Under the pieces are notes generated by a model, which saw only the letters and a program-made list of their open reading frames with translations, was not told the origin of the DNA and ran no database searches. From Halomonas sp. JB37 (GTDB lineage: Bacteria > Pseudomonadota > Gammaproteobacteria > Pseudomonadales > Halomonadaceae), in contig NZ_NRGW01000001.1 of the NCBI RefSeq assembly GCF_002332255.1, forward strand, positions 2,728,001 to 2,792,000: 64,000 nucleotides of DNA, in the 5' to 3' direction. Below, in pieces: positions 10,467 to 21,591 of the stretch (position 1 is the first letter of the stretch; each line of letters begins with the position of its first letter). The position numbers and the translations under genes are program-made.

Positions 10467-11825
10467 TTACCTTATTTCATCCGAACGCAGCGCTTTAACG
10501 ACATGTTCCATGCCTGCGCTGCGCGATCCTTTCACCAGCAACGTGGTATCAGGCGGCAAAGTATTAGTGACATGGCGCGTTAGCGCCTCGTGATCGTTAA
10601 AATGCAGCCCTCGACCAAAGGCATCGCTGGCGGCACGGGCGGCCTCGCCTAGCGTCAACAGTTCATCAATCCCTAGTGCCGCGGCATAGCGGCCAATCTC
10701 TGCATGCAGCGCGTCCGACTCACTGCCTAGCTCACCCATCGCACCTAGCGCACACCAGCGGGGCGCAGGAAAGCTTGCCAGCGTATCCAAAGCCGCCTTG
10801 ACCGCGCCAGGGTTAGCATTATAGGTATCGTCGAGCACATTCGCCCCACGTAAACCGGGCACAACGGCCAACCTACCTGCTAACGTTTGCAGAGACTGAA
10901 GGCGTTCAACAACCTGCTCTGCAGTAACGCCTAGCACTAACGCCGCTGCCGCTGCTGCCAGCGCATTACTTACATTATGCTTACCCAACAACCGCAGTTG
11001 AACGCGGCCTAACGCTTCGCCATTATGCATAAGCGTGAAAGCATAACGTCCTTGAGGATCACAGGAAAGCGCTGAGGCACTAACATCAGCCGAGCTGTGA
11101 AAGCCAAAACTCACTAATCGCCGAGGTGCATTGCGCGCGGCCCAAAAGGAAAAATAGCGATCGTCGCGATTCACTATAGCTGTACCGCTCTCGCTTAGGC
11201 CGTCCAGCACTTCGCTTTTCGCCTGTGCGATCTGGCCCATTCCGCCAAACTCACCGACATGAGCGCCAGTCACGTTGGTAATAAGCGCAACGTCAGGCTT
11301 TGCCATGTGAACCGTCCAGGCAATTTCACCAAGGTGGTTCGCCCCAAGCTCTATCACAGCAGCGGCGTGGCTCGGCGCTAACCTCAACAGCGTAAGCGGC
11401 GCACCGATATCATTATTCAGATTGCCTTGAGTGGCTAAAACATTCCCCAAAGGTGCCAGCAGCGCCGCACACATTTCCTTAACAGACGTTTTACCACTAT
11501 TGCCAGTCACGGCCACTAAAGCGCCGTGCCATGCTTGGCGATGCGCCCCGGCGAGCAACCCTAGACCTAAGCGCGTGTCGGGGCATACCAACTGAGGCAA
11601 ATCGCTATCGATAGGCGTATCGACTAAAGCCGCTGCAGCGCCGAGTTCATAGGCATGCTTTACAAAGTCATGACCATCAAAATTAGGGCCTCTTAGCGCC
11701 ACAAACAAACATCCGGGCTCGATTTTACGGCTATCGATGACGATCGAGCTGATCAACACTTGTGCATTGGCGGCAGGCACGGCAATGCTGAGCATTGTGG
11801 CTAGCTGACCGAGCGTCCAGCGCAT
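10467..11825 (-). CDS. murF: UDP-MurNAc-tripeptide--D-Ala-D-Ala ligase
   Basis: MurF adds the D-Ala-D-Ala dipeptide (product of DdlB) to complete the UDP-MurNAc-pentapeptide. The 452-residue protein has the Mur ligase P-loop VTGNSGKTSVKEM (about residues 104-116), the ELGANHLGEI segment and the C-domain motif VLDDTYNANPGAVKAAL. Its ATG shares one base with the murE stop (TAATG junction), implying coupled translation. The N-terminal domain with IDSRKIEPGCLFVALRGPNFDGHDF resembles that of MurE, as is usual. Confidence 0.96.
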   Translation of the reverse strand: MRWTLGQLATMLSIAVPAANAQVLISSIVIDSRKIEPGCLFVALRGPNFDGHDFVKHAYELGAAAALVDTPIDSDLPQLVCPDTRLGLGLLAGAHRQAWHGALVAVTGNSGKTSVKEMCAALLAPLGNVLATQGNLNNDIGAPLTLLRLAPSHAAAVIELGANHLGEIAWTVHMAKPDVALITNVTGAHVGEFGGMGQIAQAKSEVLDGLSESGTAIVNRDDRYFSFWAARNAPRRLVSFGFHSSADVSASALSCDPQGRYAFTLMHNGEALGRVQLRLLGKHNVSNALAAAAAALVLGVTAEQVVERLQSLQTLAGRLAVVPGLRGANVLDDTYNANPGAVKAALDTLASFPAPRWCALGAMGELGSESDALHAEIGRYAAALGIDELLTLGEAARAASDAFGRGLHFNDHEALTRHVTNTLPPDTTLLVKGSRSAGMEHVVKALRSDEIR

Positions 11826-13318
11826 TATAAGGCTCTCCGTACAGCAAAGGCGCGCAGGATCTCTTGACTGTCTTCATAGGCGTGGCGTACCCCCTGAATA
11901 TCTTGATACGCCTCATGCCCTTTTCCAGCGATAAGCACCACGTCCTGAGGACTAGCATCGTGAATAGCGGTCGCCACTGCCTGGCGACGATCCGCTATTT
12001 CAATGGGCTGTGCAGCAGCGGAGAAGCCGGTCAATATTTGCTGACGAATGTCCGCAGCTGCCTCATAGCGAGGATTATCATCGGTAACCACAACGTTATC
12101 CGCGAGCTGTTCGGCGATCTTGGCCATTTCGGCACGCTTTCCCGTATCGCGATCGCCACCACAGCCAAATAGGCACCATAGCTTGCCTGCACTGCCTAAG
12201 TGCGCTCGCAGCGCTTGCAATGCGCTGCGCAGAGCGTCCGGCGTATGAGCATAGTCGACGACCACGCTAGGCGTATCAGTATCGCGGTAGAGCGCCATGC
12301 GGCCGGGCACGGGGGTGAGCGATGACGCGGCCTCAAAGAGCACATCAATCGACTCCCCCATCCCATAAAGCACGGCCATTGCCTGCAGCACATTGTCTAA
12401 ATTAAAACGGCCCATGAGTTTTAACGACAGTATTTTCTCGCCTTCCGGCGTTGCAATCATTGCCTGCTGACCATGCTCAAAGGCCTGCCAATCCATCACT
12501 CTGAACGTGACCGCCTCGTCTTGGCCCGTCGCCAAGACTCGAACGCCTTTGGCGCAGCCTGCCAGCATTAAACGCGCCAACGCATCATCACCGTTCACAA
12601 CCACTAAGCTAAGCTCTGAGCGACGAAATAGCTTCGCTTTTGAAGCCGCATAGGCTGCCATACTGCCGTGGTAATCCAGGTGATCGCGGGTCAAATTGGT
12701 AAACACGCCCACGCTAACGTTGACGGCCTCCAAGCGCCGCTGATCAAGCGCGTGAGAAGAGACTTCTACCGCGACACGACGAACGCCCTGCTGCGCAAGC
12801 TCGCCCAGCGCCGCTTGAAGCATCAGCGGACCCGGCGTTGTTAAGCCGCTATCATTAAGCGCACCTGGGCGCCCCATGCCTAACGTACCAATGACACCCG
12901 CTTTGATTCCCAGCGCCTCGCTGAGGGCCGCGATGTAATGCGTCACTGAGCTCTTACCATTGGTACCGGTAACGCCGATGACCTCAAGATCAGACGGCAC
13001 TTTAAACAGCGCGCTGCCGAACTCGCCCAGGCGCGTCGACAGATGAGGAAGCGCCAACACCCGCCCTTCTAACTGCATATCGTCATGCAGCCCTTGCGCC
13101 AAGATAAGCGCAGCGCCAGCCTCAATGGCCAGATCAATAAAATCGCGACCGTCACGCAGACTACCCGGCACCGCTACAAAAATGTCCCCCGGCTGCAGCT
13201 TGCGCGAATCTGTTTCGATCCGCACCTCTGCAGGAAGCGTAGGTAGGTCAACGGGCAGCGGTGACGCTGGCCATACCTGCCTGAGCGCCGTCAACACATC
13301 GCCTGGACTCAGCGTCAT
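11825..13318 (-). CDS. murE: UDP-MurNAc-L-Ala-D-Glu--meso-diaminopimelate ligase
   Basis: MurE adds the third stem-peptide residue. The 497-residue product has the uracil-binding N-domain (ETDSRKLQPGDIFVAVPGS), the P-loop VTGTNGKSSVTHYIA (about residues 115-129) and the C-terminal DDNPRYE motif, which is characteristic of meso-diaminopimelate-specific MurE of Gram-negative bacteria. It is therefore expected to make DAP-type peptidoglycan. It starts 16 bases after ftsI and its stop overlaps murF by one base. Confidence 0.96.
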   Translation of the reverse strand: MTLSPGDVLTALRQVWPASPLPVDLPTLPAEVRIETDSRKLQPGDIFVAVPGSLRDGRDFIDLAIEAGAALILAQGLHDDMQLEGRVLALPHLSTRLGEFGSALFKVPSDLEVIGVTGTNGKSSVTHYIAALSEALGIKAGVIGTLGMGRPGALNDSGLTTPGPLMLQAALGELAQQGVRRVAVEVSSHALDQRRLEAVNVSVGVFTNLTRDHLDYHGSMAAYAASKAKLFRRSELSLVVVNGDDALARLMLAGCAKGVRVLATGQDEAVTFRVMDWQAFEHGQQAMIATPEGEKILSLKLMGRFNLDNVLQAMAVLYGMGESIDVLFEAASSLTPVPGRMALYRDTDTPSVVVDYAHTPDALRSALQALRAHLGSAGKLWCLFGCGGDRDTGKRAEMAKIAEQLADNVVVTDDNPRYEAAADIRQQILTGFSAAAQPIEIADRRQAVATAIHDASPQDVVLIAGKGHEAYQDIQGVRHAYEDSQEILRAFAVRRAL

Positions 13319-13334
13319 GCCATCTCCTTAAAAG

Positions 13335-15041
13335 CTACTCCGCCTCATGATCCGGCGGCACGTCTAACAAGCGTAAAGCATTACCCGTCACACTGGAAAA
13401 CACGGGTGCCGCAACGGCGCCGCCGTAAAACTCACCCGCTTTGGGATGATCAATCATGACAACGGTAACAATTCGCGGGTCTGAAATAGGTGCAATCCCG
13501 GCAAAAACACTGCGATAAGCATCGGTGGTATAGCCCTGCTGGCCTATTTTACGCACCGTGCCCGTTTTCCCCCCTACACGGTAGCCTTCAACGCGTGCTC
13601 GTCGTCCGCCGGTATAGGCGGCAACTGAGGTTTCAAGAATATTAAGCAGATCATTGGCAACAGTGGGCGACATCGCCGGTATACCCTGAGGTGGTTCAGA
13701 CAGGCGCAGTAAAGACGGCGGCAAACGTTCGCCGTTGTTTGCAATAGCGGTGTAGGCACTCGCCAACTGGACCGCTGAAACGGATAGGCCATATCCATAG
13801 GAAAGCGTTGCCCGCTCGCTACGCGACCAACGCACTGGAGCAGGCAAACTACCCGTCGACTCACCGGGGAAACCGGTGCCAGGTGCCTGCCCTAATCCTA
13901 ACTGATTATACTTTTCCCAAATCGCAGTATCGCTGAGGCGTAGCGCCAAACGAGACATGCCCACGTTTGAAGAGTGCTCAAGGATCCCCGCTAGATCTAG
14001 CTCACCGTAGTTACGGAAATCGCGAATGGTAAACTGATCCAGCCGCATCCAGCCAGGCGAGGTGTCTACCAAGGCATCACGATCAACGACGCCACTTTCC
14101 AGCACGGCGGCCATGGCCAATGGCTTCATTACAGAGCCTGGCTCAAACACATCCACCAACGCCTGATTACGCAGCCCACGAGGATCAAGCCCCGCCCGGT
14201 TATTGGGATTGTAGGAAGGCAGGTTGGCCATTGCCAACACTTCTCCAGTGCGTGCATCCATCATCACCAGCACGCCGCCATCCGCATCATGCTCAGCGAC
14301 CGCCGCTCGCAGCTCGCGGTAGGCCATGTATTGGATGCGCTGATCAATCGCTAAAATCAGCTCGCCCCCTGGCTGGGCCTCACTAATCACACCCAGCTCG
14401 CGCACCAAACGGCCTCGGCGATCTTTAATAACGCGGCGCTGCCCCGGGTGTCCGGCTAAGTAGGACTGATAGGAGAGTTCTAACCCCTCCTGGCCGATAT
14501 CATCTACATTGGTCACCCCCAACAGCTGGGCAGCCACCTCACCGGCAGGATAATAGCGCTTATATTCACGCTGGGGATAAACGCCAGGGGTGCGCAAGTC
14601 GAGAATTCGCTGAGCGGCAGCAGGCGTCATTTGGCGACGTAAATACATAAATTCACGTTCACTATAACGCGAGACTCGCGACTCAAAATCGTCCAGCGTC
14701 ATTCCTAGCGCTTGCGCTAACATCACACGCTGGATAGCGTCTACTGGCAATTCTTGGGGGTTGGCCCATAGCGTTACTACGGGTGTAGAAATTGCCAGCG
14801 GCTCGCCATTGCGATCTGTAATCATGCCCCGGTGGGCAGGTATCGCTTCATGACGCAGGGTTCTAGCATCCCCCTGACTCTGCAAAAAGGGACGATCAAT
14901 AACCTGCAGAAGAGTGATGCGACCGATGAGGATCGTAGACGCTAAAGCAATAGCGATAAGAATAAAAAGAAAACGCCCGCCGCCTAAAGGAGGCGCAACG
15001 GGCTGCTGACGAGAGGTGCCGCCTCGACGCTCACGCATCAT
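13335..15041 (-). CDS. ftsI: Septum-specific peptidoglycan transpeptidase FtsI (PBP3)
   Basis: FtsI is the class B penicillin-binding protein that cross-links septal peptidoglycan with FtsW. The 568-residue protein has one N-terminal membrane anchor (about residues 23-47), a pedestal domain starting with RHEAIPAHRGMITDRNGEPLA, and a transpeptidase domain with catalytic Ser303 in SVMK, SSN at 357-359 and KTG at 492-494. All three active-site boxes are intact. It overlaps ftsL by 4 bases (ATGA) and precedes murE by 16. Confidence 0.96.
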   Translation of the reverse strand: MMRERRGGTSRQQPVAPPLGGGRFLFILIAIALASTILIGRITLLQVIDRPFLQSQGDARTLRHEAIPAHRGMITDRNGEPLAISTPVVTLWANPQELPVDAIQRVMLAQALGMTLDDFESRVSRYSEREFMYLRRQMTPAAAQRILDLRTPGVYPQREYKRYYPAGEVAAQLLGVTNVDDIGQEGLELSYQSYLAGHPGQRRVIKDRRGRLVRELGVISEAQPGGELILAIDQRIQYMAYRELRAAVAEHDADGGVLVMMDARTGEVLAMANLPSYNPNNRAGLDPRGLRNQALVDVFEPGSVMKPLAMAAVLESGVVDRDALVDTSPGWMRLDQFTIRDFRNYGELDLAGILEHSSNVGMSRLALRLSDTAIWEKYNQLGLGQAPGTGFPGESTGSLPAPVRWSRSERATLSYGYGLSVSAVQLASAYTAIANNGERLPPSLLRLSEPPQGIPAMSPTVANDLLNILETSVAAYTGGRRARVEGYRVGGKTGTVRKIGQQGYTTDAYRSVFAGIAPISDPRIVTVVMIDHPKAGEFYGGAVAAPVFSSVTGNALRLLDVPPDHEAE

Positions 15042-15373
15042 GGTCGAATCACCTCGACATCGTTGACATCAGGAATTCGCATACCCAGGCGATCAGTCGC
15101 AATTTGCTCAATGCGCGCAGGTGTTGACCAAGCGCCCTCCTCAAGCAATAGCTGCCCCCATTCAGTCTGCAACTGACTCTCCTCTTGCTCTAGCTGTTGC
15201 AACTGAGCAAATTGAACCCGCGTCATGTAAGTCGTGACGACGACGCTCAACCCAGAGGCCATGCAGAGTAAAAACAATAGGCTAATAATGACGGGCCAAG
15301 TGCGCAGGCGCAGCTTAAAAGGCCATTCGGTGCGTAGCGTGGTTGCCCACTGCTCAATCCGATCCATGCTCAT
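15038..15373 (-). CDS. ftsL: Cell division protein FtsL
   Basis: FtsL is a small bitopic protein that forms the FtsQLB complex and activates FtsWI. The 111-residue product has a basic cytoplasmic tail, a single membrane helix (about residues 26-47, TWPVIISLLFLLCMASGLSV), then a periplasmic coiled coil rich in Gln/Leu/Glu and a short C-terminal region with DRLGMRIPD, the conserved FtsL ending. Its position between rsmH and ftsI supports the assignment despite the low sequence conservation of the family. The start at 15373 lies 2 bases after the rsmH stop. Confidence 0.92.
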   Translation of the reverse strand: MSMDRIEQWATTLRTEWPFKLRLRTWPVIISLLFLLCMASGLSVVVTTYMTRVQFAQLQQLEQEESQLQTEWGQLLLEEGAWSTPARIEQIATDRLGMRIPDVNDVEVIRP

Positions 15374-15375
15374 GA

Positions 15376-16332
15376 TTACATCCGTTTACGCGCAGCCCGC
15401 ATCACGGCACTGCGTGAACGAGGATTAGCATCTACTTCCTCGTCGCTTGGCCGCACGCCTTTGCCCAGCGCCTCAAGGCGGCGATTCAACTGATCGTCGC
15501 GGATAGGCACGCCGCGCGGCAAGTGAGTATCGCCGCGCACGTGATGACGAATAAAGCGCTTCACACGACGATCTTCCAATGAGTGAAAGCTGATCACAAC
15601 CAAATGCCCACCGGGTGCCAGCGCCTCTAACGCGGCGTCAAGCGCGCTGTCCAACTGCTCAAGCTCACCATTGACAAAAATGCGCAGCCCTTGGAATGCT
15701 TTCGTCGCGGGGTGGCGCCCTTTCTCCCAGGCAGGATGAGCGACTTTTAGCACTTCGGCTAAATCCACCGTATGGGTGAACGGCTTTTCAACTCGCCGGG
15801 TAACCACGGCACGCGCTAGGCGTTTGGCATAGCGCTCTTCGCCATAGGTTTTGAACACGTAAGCAATGTCGGTTTCGCTCGCCCGCGCCAGAAATTCAGC
15901 AACGCTTTGTCCCTGGGTAGGGTCCATGCGCATGTCCAGCGGCCCGTCGCGCATAAAACTAAAACCGCGCTCAGGATCATCCAACTGTGGCGATGAAACG
16001 CCCACATCGAGCAGTATCCCTGAAAGCTTTCCGAACACGCCCTGCTCACGAGCAAACTCGCCCAGCTGGGCAAACTCACGCTGAGTAATGTGAAAGCGTG
16101 AATCGTCTATTTCAGCGGCAGCTGCAATGGCCTGAGGGTCGCGATCCATCGCCAGCAACCGGCCCTGCTCATCAAGCCGTTCTAAAATCACGCGTGAGTG
16201 ACCACCTCTCCCGAAAGTACCATCTAGATAAACACCTTGGATGTCATTGACCAAGGCATCGACAGCACCCTCCAGTAATACGCTGGTATGGCGAAAGCGG
16301 TTAGCAACCTGTTCAGCGTCAGGAGAAGACAT
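15376..16332 (-). CDS. rsmH: 16S rRNA (cytosine-1402-N4)-methyltransferase RsmH
   Basis: RsmH (MraW) methylates N4 of C1402 in 16S rRNA in the ribosomal P site using S-adenosylmethionine. The protein begins [20 protein letters not shown]. It shows the SAM-binding motif [29 protein letters not shown], and the C-terminal [17 protein letters not shown] block. The frame is open up to 16494 but that extension overlaps rnpB. The ATG at 16332 gives 318 residues, the usual length. It heads the dcw operon here. mraZ, normally just upstream, is absent and rnpB lies there instead. Confidence 0.95.
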   Translation of the reverse strand: MSSPDAEQVANRFRHTSVLLEGAVDALVNDIQGVYLDGTFGRGGHSRVILERLDEQGRLLAMDRDPQAIAAAAEIDDSRFHITQREFAQLGEFAREQGVFGKLSGILLDVGVSSPQLDDPERGFSFMRDGPLDMRMDPTQGQSVAEFLARASETDIAYVFKTYGEERYAKRLARAVVTRRVEKPFTHTVDLAEVLKVAHPAWEKGRHPATKAFQGLRIFVNGELEQLDSALDAALEALAPGGHLVVISFHSLEDRRVKRFIRHHVRGDTHLPRGVPIRDDQLNRRLEALGKGVRPSDEEVDANPRSRSAVMRAARKRM

Positions 16333-16355
16333 GTTTCTCTCACAGAAGATTTGGG

Positions 16356-16375
16356 AAGGCGTGCATGCACGCCTT
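16356..16375. repeat. Perfect 20-bp palindrome between rnpB and rsmH
   Basis: AAGGCGTGCATGCACGCCTT is a perfect palindrome in the 55-base space between the rnpB 3' end and the rsmH start. On the minus strand it follows a CCCCCTTTTT tract and is followed by CCCAAATC rather than a U-run, so it is not a canonical intrinsic terminator. It could be a processing or attenuation hairpin for readthrough from rnpB, or a dimeric-protein operator. Confidence 0.6.
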
Positions 16376-16387
16376 GGTATAAAAAGG

Positions 16388-16759
<372 letters not shown>

Positions 16760-16763
16760 GGCA

Positions 16764-16792
16764 AGCATACCAGCGCCCTCGCCTAGCCTCAA
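16764..16792 (-). promoter_or_regulatory. Sigma-70 promoter of rnpB
   Basis: On the minus strand TTGAGG (16792-16787) and TATGCT (16769-16764) are separated by exactly 17 bases, 4-8 bases upstream of the expected rnpB 5' end. The -35 box overlaps the stop codon of rsmI. Confidence 0.75.
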
Positions 16793-17646
16793 TGCTCACC
16801 TTTGATTGCTTGCAAACGAGCGTACCAAGTTTGCTTGCGTCCACCGAGCATTCGCGCAGCAATCGCGGCGCCCTGCTTCACTCCAACGCCCTCCGCCAAT
16901 AGCGTTTCTAACAGCGTATCTGCTGAAATATCCTGGCGCTCACTTTGCGTAACGGGCGGCGCACCGGCCACGATCACCACAAACTCGCCACGCGCCTGAT
17001 TCGGATCCGCCGCCAGCTGTGCCAATAACCGCTCTGGGGTGCCGTGCAGAAACGTCTCAAAGGTTTTCGTCAACTCACGCGCCAGCACTACGTCCCGCTC
17101 AGCCATCTGTTCTTGCAAGGCCTCCAGGGTATGCACGATGCGATGAGGAGATTCATAAAACACCAGCGTCTCTTCGCGGGTTTTCCAAGACTCTAACGCC
17201 TGACGGCGAGCGCCTGGCTTAGCGGGCAAAAAACCACCAAACACAAAGCGATCAGTCGGCAAACCTGCCCCCGAAAGCGCTGTAATCAGTGCGCAAGGGC
17301 CGGGGATCGGCACAATGTGACGATTACGAGCGCGCAGCTCGCGCACTAGTACAAAACCTGGATCGCTAATCAGCGGCGTACCTGCATCACTGATCAGCGC
17401 AATGTCTTCGCCCGTAGCAAGATAGCTGTCTAACGTATCAACCCGGCGCGCCTCATTATGCTCATGCAATGAAAGCATCGGCTTATTCAGCCCTAAATGT
17501 GCCAAAAGACGGGCACTATGACGAGTATCTTCCGCGGCAATGCGCGATACTTGCCCTAATACTCGGACGGCACGTGAGGTTAAGTCTTCTAAGTTCCCAA
17601 TTGGCGTAGCAACCACGTACAATGTGCCCGGATTATGATCTGTCAT
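16789..17646 (-). CDS. rsmI: 16S rRNA (cytidine-1402-2'-O)-methyltransferase RsmI
   Basis: RsmI adds the 2'-O-methyl group to C1402 of 16S rRNA, the same nucleotide that RsmH modifies on N4. The 285-residue protein begins with the family motif GTLYVVATPIGNLEDLTSRA and has AEDTRHSARLL, the SDAGTPLISDPG glycine loop and PGPCALITALSGAGLPTDRF, all typical of this tetrapyrrole-methylase-fold family. It is separated from rsmH only by rnpB and is divergent from lpoA, with 115 bases between the two starts. Confidence 0.95.
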   Translation of the reverse strand: MTDHNPGTLYVVATPIGNLEDLTSRAVRVLGQVSRIAAEDTRHSARLLAHLGLNKPMLSLHEHNEARRVDTLDSYLATGEDIALISDAGTPLISDPGFVLVRELRARNRHIVPIPGPCALITALSGAGLPTDRFVFGGFLPAKPGARRQALESWKTREETLVFYESPHRIVHTLEALQEQMAERDVVLARELTKTFETFLHGTPERLLAQLAADPNQARGEFVVIVAGAPPVTQSERQDISADTLLETLLAEGVGVKQGAAIAARMLGGRKQTWYARLQAIKGEH

Positions 17647-17761
17647 TGATGACTCTCGATTCGTTGATGGCTTGCTCTGCCGGTGCGCTATGCTTGTGCA
17701 GTGGCCTCGTCAATCGCAGGCAAGCTGCGACAGCGCAAATGTACATTTTAAGGAAGGATAC

Positions 17762-19256
17762 ATGAAACAGTCATTACGTGGCTTACTCGCCGCTGCCCTC
17801 ATGGCACTTCTGGTTGCGGGCTGTGCTATGCAGCCGCCCAACGTGGTTGACCGCGTGTCCGGCGAGGACGCCGGCCAATTACTCAGCCAGGCAGAACAAC
17901 AAGCACCGGAGCAAGCCGCTAAAACCCGCCTCGAAGCAGCCAGCATTTTGGCCGGTCAAGGCGAGCGTGATAAAGCGTTTGAAACCGCCGATGCCATTGA
18001 TGAAAGCCTCTTATCGGAAGGCGATCGCGTGCGTTGGGCGCTGCTTTTCTCTGAACTGGCACGGGCGCTAGATGACCCACGTGCCGTGCTACGCGCAACT
18101 CAGGTACTCAACGACGAACTGCCGATGCAGGCCAATCAACAGGAAACCCTGGAGGAACGCCAGCGCTGGGCACGAGAAGCGTTAGATCAGCAGGGCATGG
18201 CCAATGTTGCGCTACCCGAGCTTGAAGGCCAAGAAATACGCCGCATTGTGGTTGCCCTACCCGAATCGGGCCCGCTTAGCAGCGTTGCTAATACCATCGC
18301 GACCGCCATGCGCAACCATCATGACACCAAAGGCGATAACACAGAGCTAAGCTTTCTAGATGCCTCACGTTATTCACTGGATGAGCTGTACCAGCAGGCT
18401 CAGCAGATGAATGCTCAGCTAATGATTGGCCCGCTTGATAAAGACCAGGTCACTCAGCTAGAACAGCGCGACAGCGTACCCCTGCCGACACTGGCCCTCA
18501 ATTACGGCAGCGGTGACCACAACCAGGCACAGCGCCTGTTCCAGTATGGTCTGTCCGCTGAAGATGAAGCTCGCCAAGCCGCTCGACGCGCTTGGCAAGA
18601 TGGTCACCGTCAAATGTCAATGATGGTGCCCGATAATGGCTGGGGTCGACGCGTAGGCGAAGCCTTCTGGAACGAGTGGAAAAGCCAGGGTGGCGAAATT
18701 ACCAATGCCGTTCGCTACAATCCTGAAAGCTCTGTTTCTACCGCAGTCCAAAGCGCACTCAATGTTAGCGGTGAACGTGCACGCTTAGGCAACATTGATG
18801 CCCTCTTTCTACTTGCCTTGCCAGAATATGCTCGCCAAGTACCGCCTACGATGGATTACTACTACGCCCCTGACTTACCCATCTACGCCACCTCACATCT
18901 ACACGAAGGGCGCCTACAGACCCGCCTGGACCAAGACCTTAACGATGTGATGTTCATGGATATCCCGTGGCAAATTCCGGACGCGGCCGTCGGTGGCGAA
19001 GAAGCACTGCCCTTCTCAGCCTCTTACCGCAGCTTACGCGATGAGTCCGATGCCTCAATGTTCCGCCTAATGGCGATGGGCGTTGATGCTTACGAGCTGG
19101 CTATTCGCTTTTCTAACCTAGCGGAGTTAGAAGGTTTAAGTGGCAGCACCGGCACGCTGTCCTTGAGAAGTGACGGACGCATTTACCGCGAACTGCCATG
19201 GGCGAAGTTTCAAAACGGTGCACCCGCCCCTATTTTAATTCCTAACTTGGATAACA

Positions 19257-19267
<11 letters not shown>
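17762..19267 (+). CDS. lpoA: LpoA-like outer-membrane lipoprotein, activator of PBP1A
   Basis: LpoA is an outer-membrane lipoprotein that reaches through the periplasm to stimulate the bifunctional synthase PBP1A. The protein has a lipoprotein signal with lipobox LVAGC (Cys about residue 21), an N-terminal helical region to about residue 150, and a periplasmic-binding-protein-like domain beginning near RRIVVALPESGPLSSVA. The ATG at 17762 is chosen because AAGGAAGG precedes it and the signal peptide starts there. At 501 residues it is much shorter than E. coli LpoA (678), the deficit lying mainly in the N-terminal TPR-like part. Its yraN-diaA-dolP neighbourhood is the classical one. Confidence 0.9.
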
Positions 19268-20242
<975 letters not shown>

Positions 20243-20337
20243 ACGCCTATCGGCTTCGAAGTTTTTATCAGTATTTTTCTTACCAGCATGTTTCATATAT
20301 AACTATGCGTAAACCACTTGCATCATGGAGCTATACG

Positions 20338-20910
20338 ATGACCCAGCGCCTCTCTCCCCGCAGCTTAATGGCGGCCACCCTTTGCGCAGTACTGCTGCTC
20401 AGCGGCTGCGCCAATAACTCCGCGTCCAATCAGTCTAACTACTCCCAGCGTAGTAACGATGTTGAAGCCGTTGATGCCACCATCGAGCGTGAAGTTGAGC
20501 GCGCGCTAGAACGAGCCGATGCACGCCTGGGCGATGCGCGAATACGCGCTAATAGCTTTAATGGTGCGGTCTTACTGGTTGGTCAAGTGCCAAGCGAAGA
20601 GCTTCGCGACATGGCCGGCGAAGTGACAGGCAATTTGCGAGGCGTTAATGAAGTACATAACGAGCTGACCGTTGCGGCACGCCTTCCGGCCAGCCAACGG
20701 CTGACCGATACGTGGCTTACCACTAATGTCGTTAGCCACTTAGCGACTAATGATCATATCGATTCTGGAAAAATAAAAGTAACCACTGAAAACGCTAGCG
20801 TCTACCTGATGGGGATTGTTACGCGTGAAGAGGCAGACCGTATCGTCAACGCCGCTTCCGCCGTGGGCGGCGTGCAGCGCATTGTTAAGGTATTTGAATA
20901 CATCGACTAA
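20338..20910 (+). CDS. dolP: Outer-membrane lipoprotein DolP (BON domains)
   Basis: DolP (YraP) is a dual-BON-domain lipoprotein linked to outer-membrane integrity and the BAM complex. The 190-residue product begins with a signal peptide and lipobox LLSGC (Cys about residue 24). Two BON domains follow, the first around DARLGDARIRANSFNGAVLLVGQV and the second around SGKIKVTTENASVYLMGIV, both with the conserved glycine-containing turn. The ATG at 20338 has GGAG 8 bases upstream. It ends the lpoA-yraN-diaA-dolP run and is followed by a strong terminator. Confidence 0.92.
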   Translation: MTQRLSPRSLMAATLCAVLLLSGCANNSASNQSNYSQRSNDVEAVDATIEREVERALERADARLGDARIRANSFNGAVLLVGQVPSEELRDMAGEVTGNLRGVNEVHNELTVAARLPASQRLTDTWLTTNVVSHLATNDHIDSGKIKVTTENASVYLMGIVTREEADRIVNAASAVGGVQRIVKVFEYID

Positions 20911-20923
20911 CTGCGCCGCCATT

Positions 20924-20959
20924 AAAAAGCCTCGCTCTTATCTAAGAGCGAGGCTTTTT
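20924..20959. terminator. Bidirectional intrinsic terminator between dolP and sspB
   Basis: AAAAAGCCTCGCTCT and its perfect complement AGAGCGAGGCTTTTT flank a 6-base loop, giving a 15-bp stem with U-runs in both directions. It lies between the convergent dolP (plus) and sspB (minus) genes. Confidence 0.92.
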
Positions 20960-20981
20960 TATTACGCAATGCCAAGGCTGG

Positions 20982-21527
20982 TTATTTAACAACCCTTAGC
21001 GTTGGCTTTTTCTTCGGCTTAGCATCGTCACCCGACGCTTTTGAGGAAGCCTTGGAACTATTGCCTTCCTCAGGAACTGGCGCGGTGATCGACAGCTCTG
21101 GCTTAGCTAACTCTCGTTTGGCTGAGAGCTCTCGTTTTGTAGCTGAAGGCTCTGACGGATCAGAAGCGTTACCGTCATCCTCAATGTCACCAAAGGACTC
21201 GGCCCCATCTTCAAGTTCGGGCTCATGACCAAACACCATCCCCGCGCCGTTTTCACGGGCGTAAATAGCAATTAATGCTGGCGTAGGAATCATCACCTGC
21301 ATCGGCTGGCCACCAAAGCGAGCATTAAAACTGATCGCCTCGTTTTCCATGAAAAAATCACGCACCGCCGTCGGCGCCGCGTTTAATACAATCTGGCCAT
21401 TTTGCACTAGCTGGCGAGGCACCTCGACACCTGGCTGAGTGGCATCCACTACCAGGTAAGGTGTTAACTCATTATCTAACAACCACTCATAAAGCGCTCG
21501 GGCGAGATAGGGGCGACTCGATTTCAT
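20982..21527 (-). CDS. sspB: ClpXP specificity-enhancing factor SspB
   Basis: SspB is an adaptor that delivers ssrA-tagged proteins to the ClpXP protease. The 181-residue product starts SSRPYLARALYEWLLDNELTPYLVVDA, typical of the substrate-binding domain, and continues with FNARFGGQPMQVMIPTPALIAIYARENGAGM. A long acidic/Ser-Lys-rich flexible tail follows. It ends in PTLRVVK, the conserved ClpX-binding (XB) peptide. It is downstream of sspA, 64 bases away, as in most gammaproteobacteria. Confidence 0.95.
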   Translation of the reverse strand: MKSSRPYLARALYEWLLDNELTPYLVVDATQPGVEVPRQLVQNGQIVLNAAPTAVRDFFMENEAISFNARFGGQPMQVMIPTPALIAIYARENGAGMVFGHEPELEDGAESFGDIEDDGNASDPSEPSATKRELSAKRELAKPELSITAPVPEEGNSSKASSKASGDDAKPKKKPTLRVVK

Positions 21528-21551
21528 CTAGACTCCCTCCTCCAACAGTAA

Positions 21552-21583
21552 GGCTCCCTGCCTTTACTCAAGGCAAGGGAGCC
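21552..21583 (-). other. Hairpin between sspA and sspB
   Basis: On the minus strand GGCTCCCTTGCCTT pairs with AAGGCAGGGAGCC around a short loop, giving about 13 bp with one bulge. No U-run follows, so it is more likely an mRNA-processing or stability element, or a weak attenuator, than a full terminator. Confidence 0.55.
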
Positions 21584-21591
21584 GAATGAAT

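Noticed and set aside
16356-16375. Canonical rnpB terminator
   Set aside because: The palindrome is perfect, but the U-run lies before it on the transcript rather than after it, so it is listed as a palindrome of unknown role.
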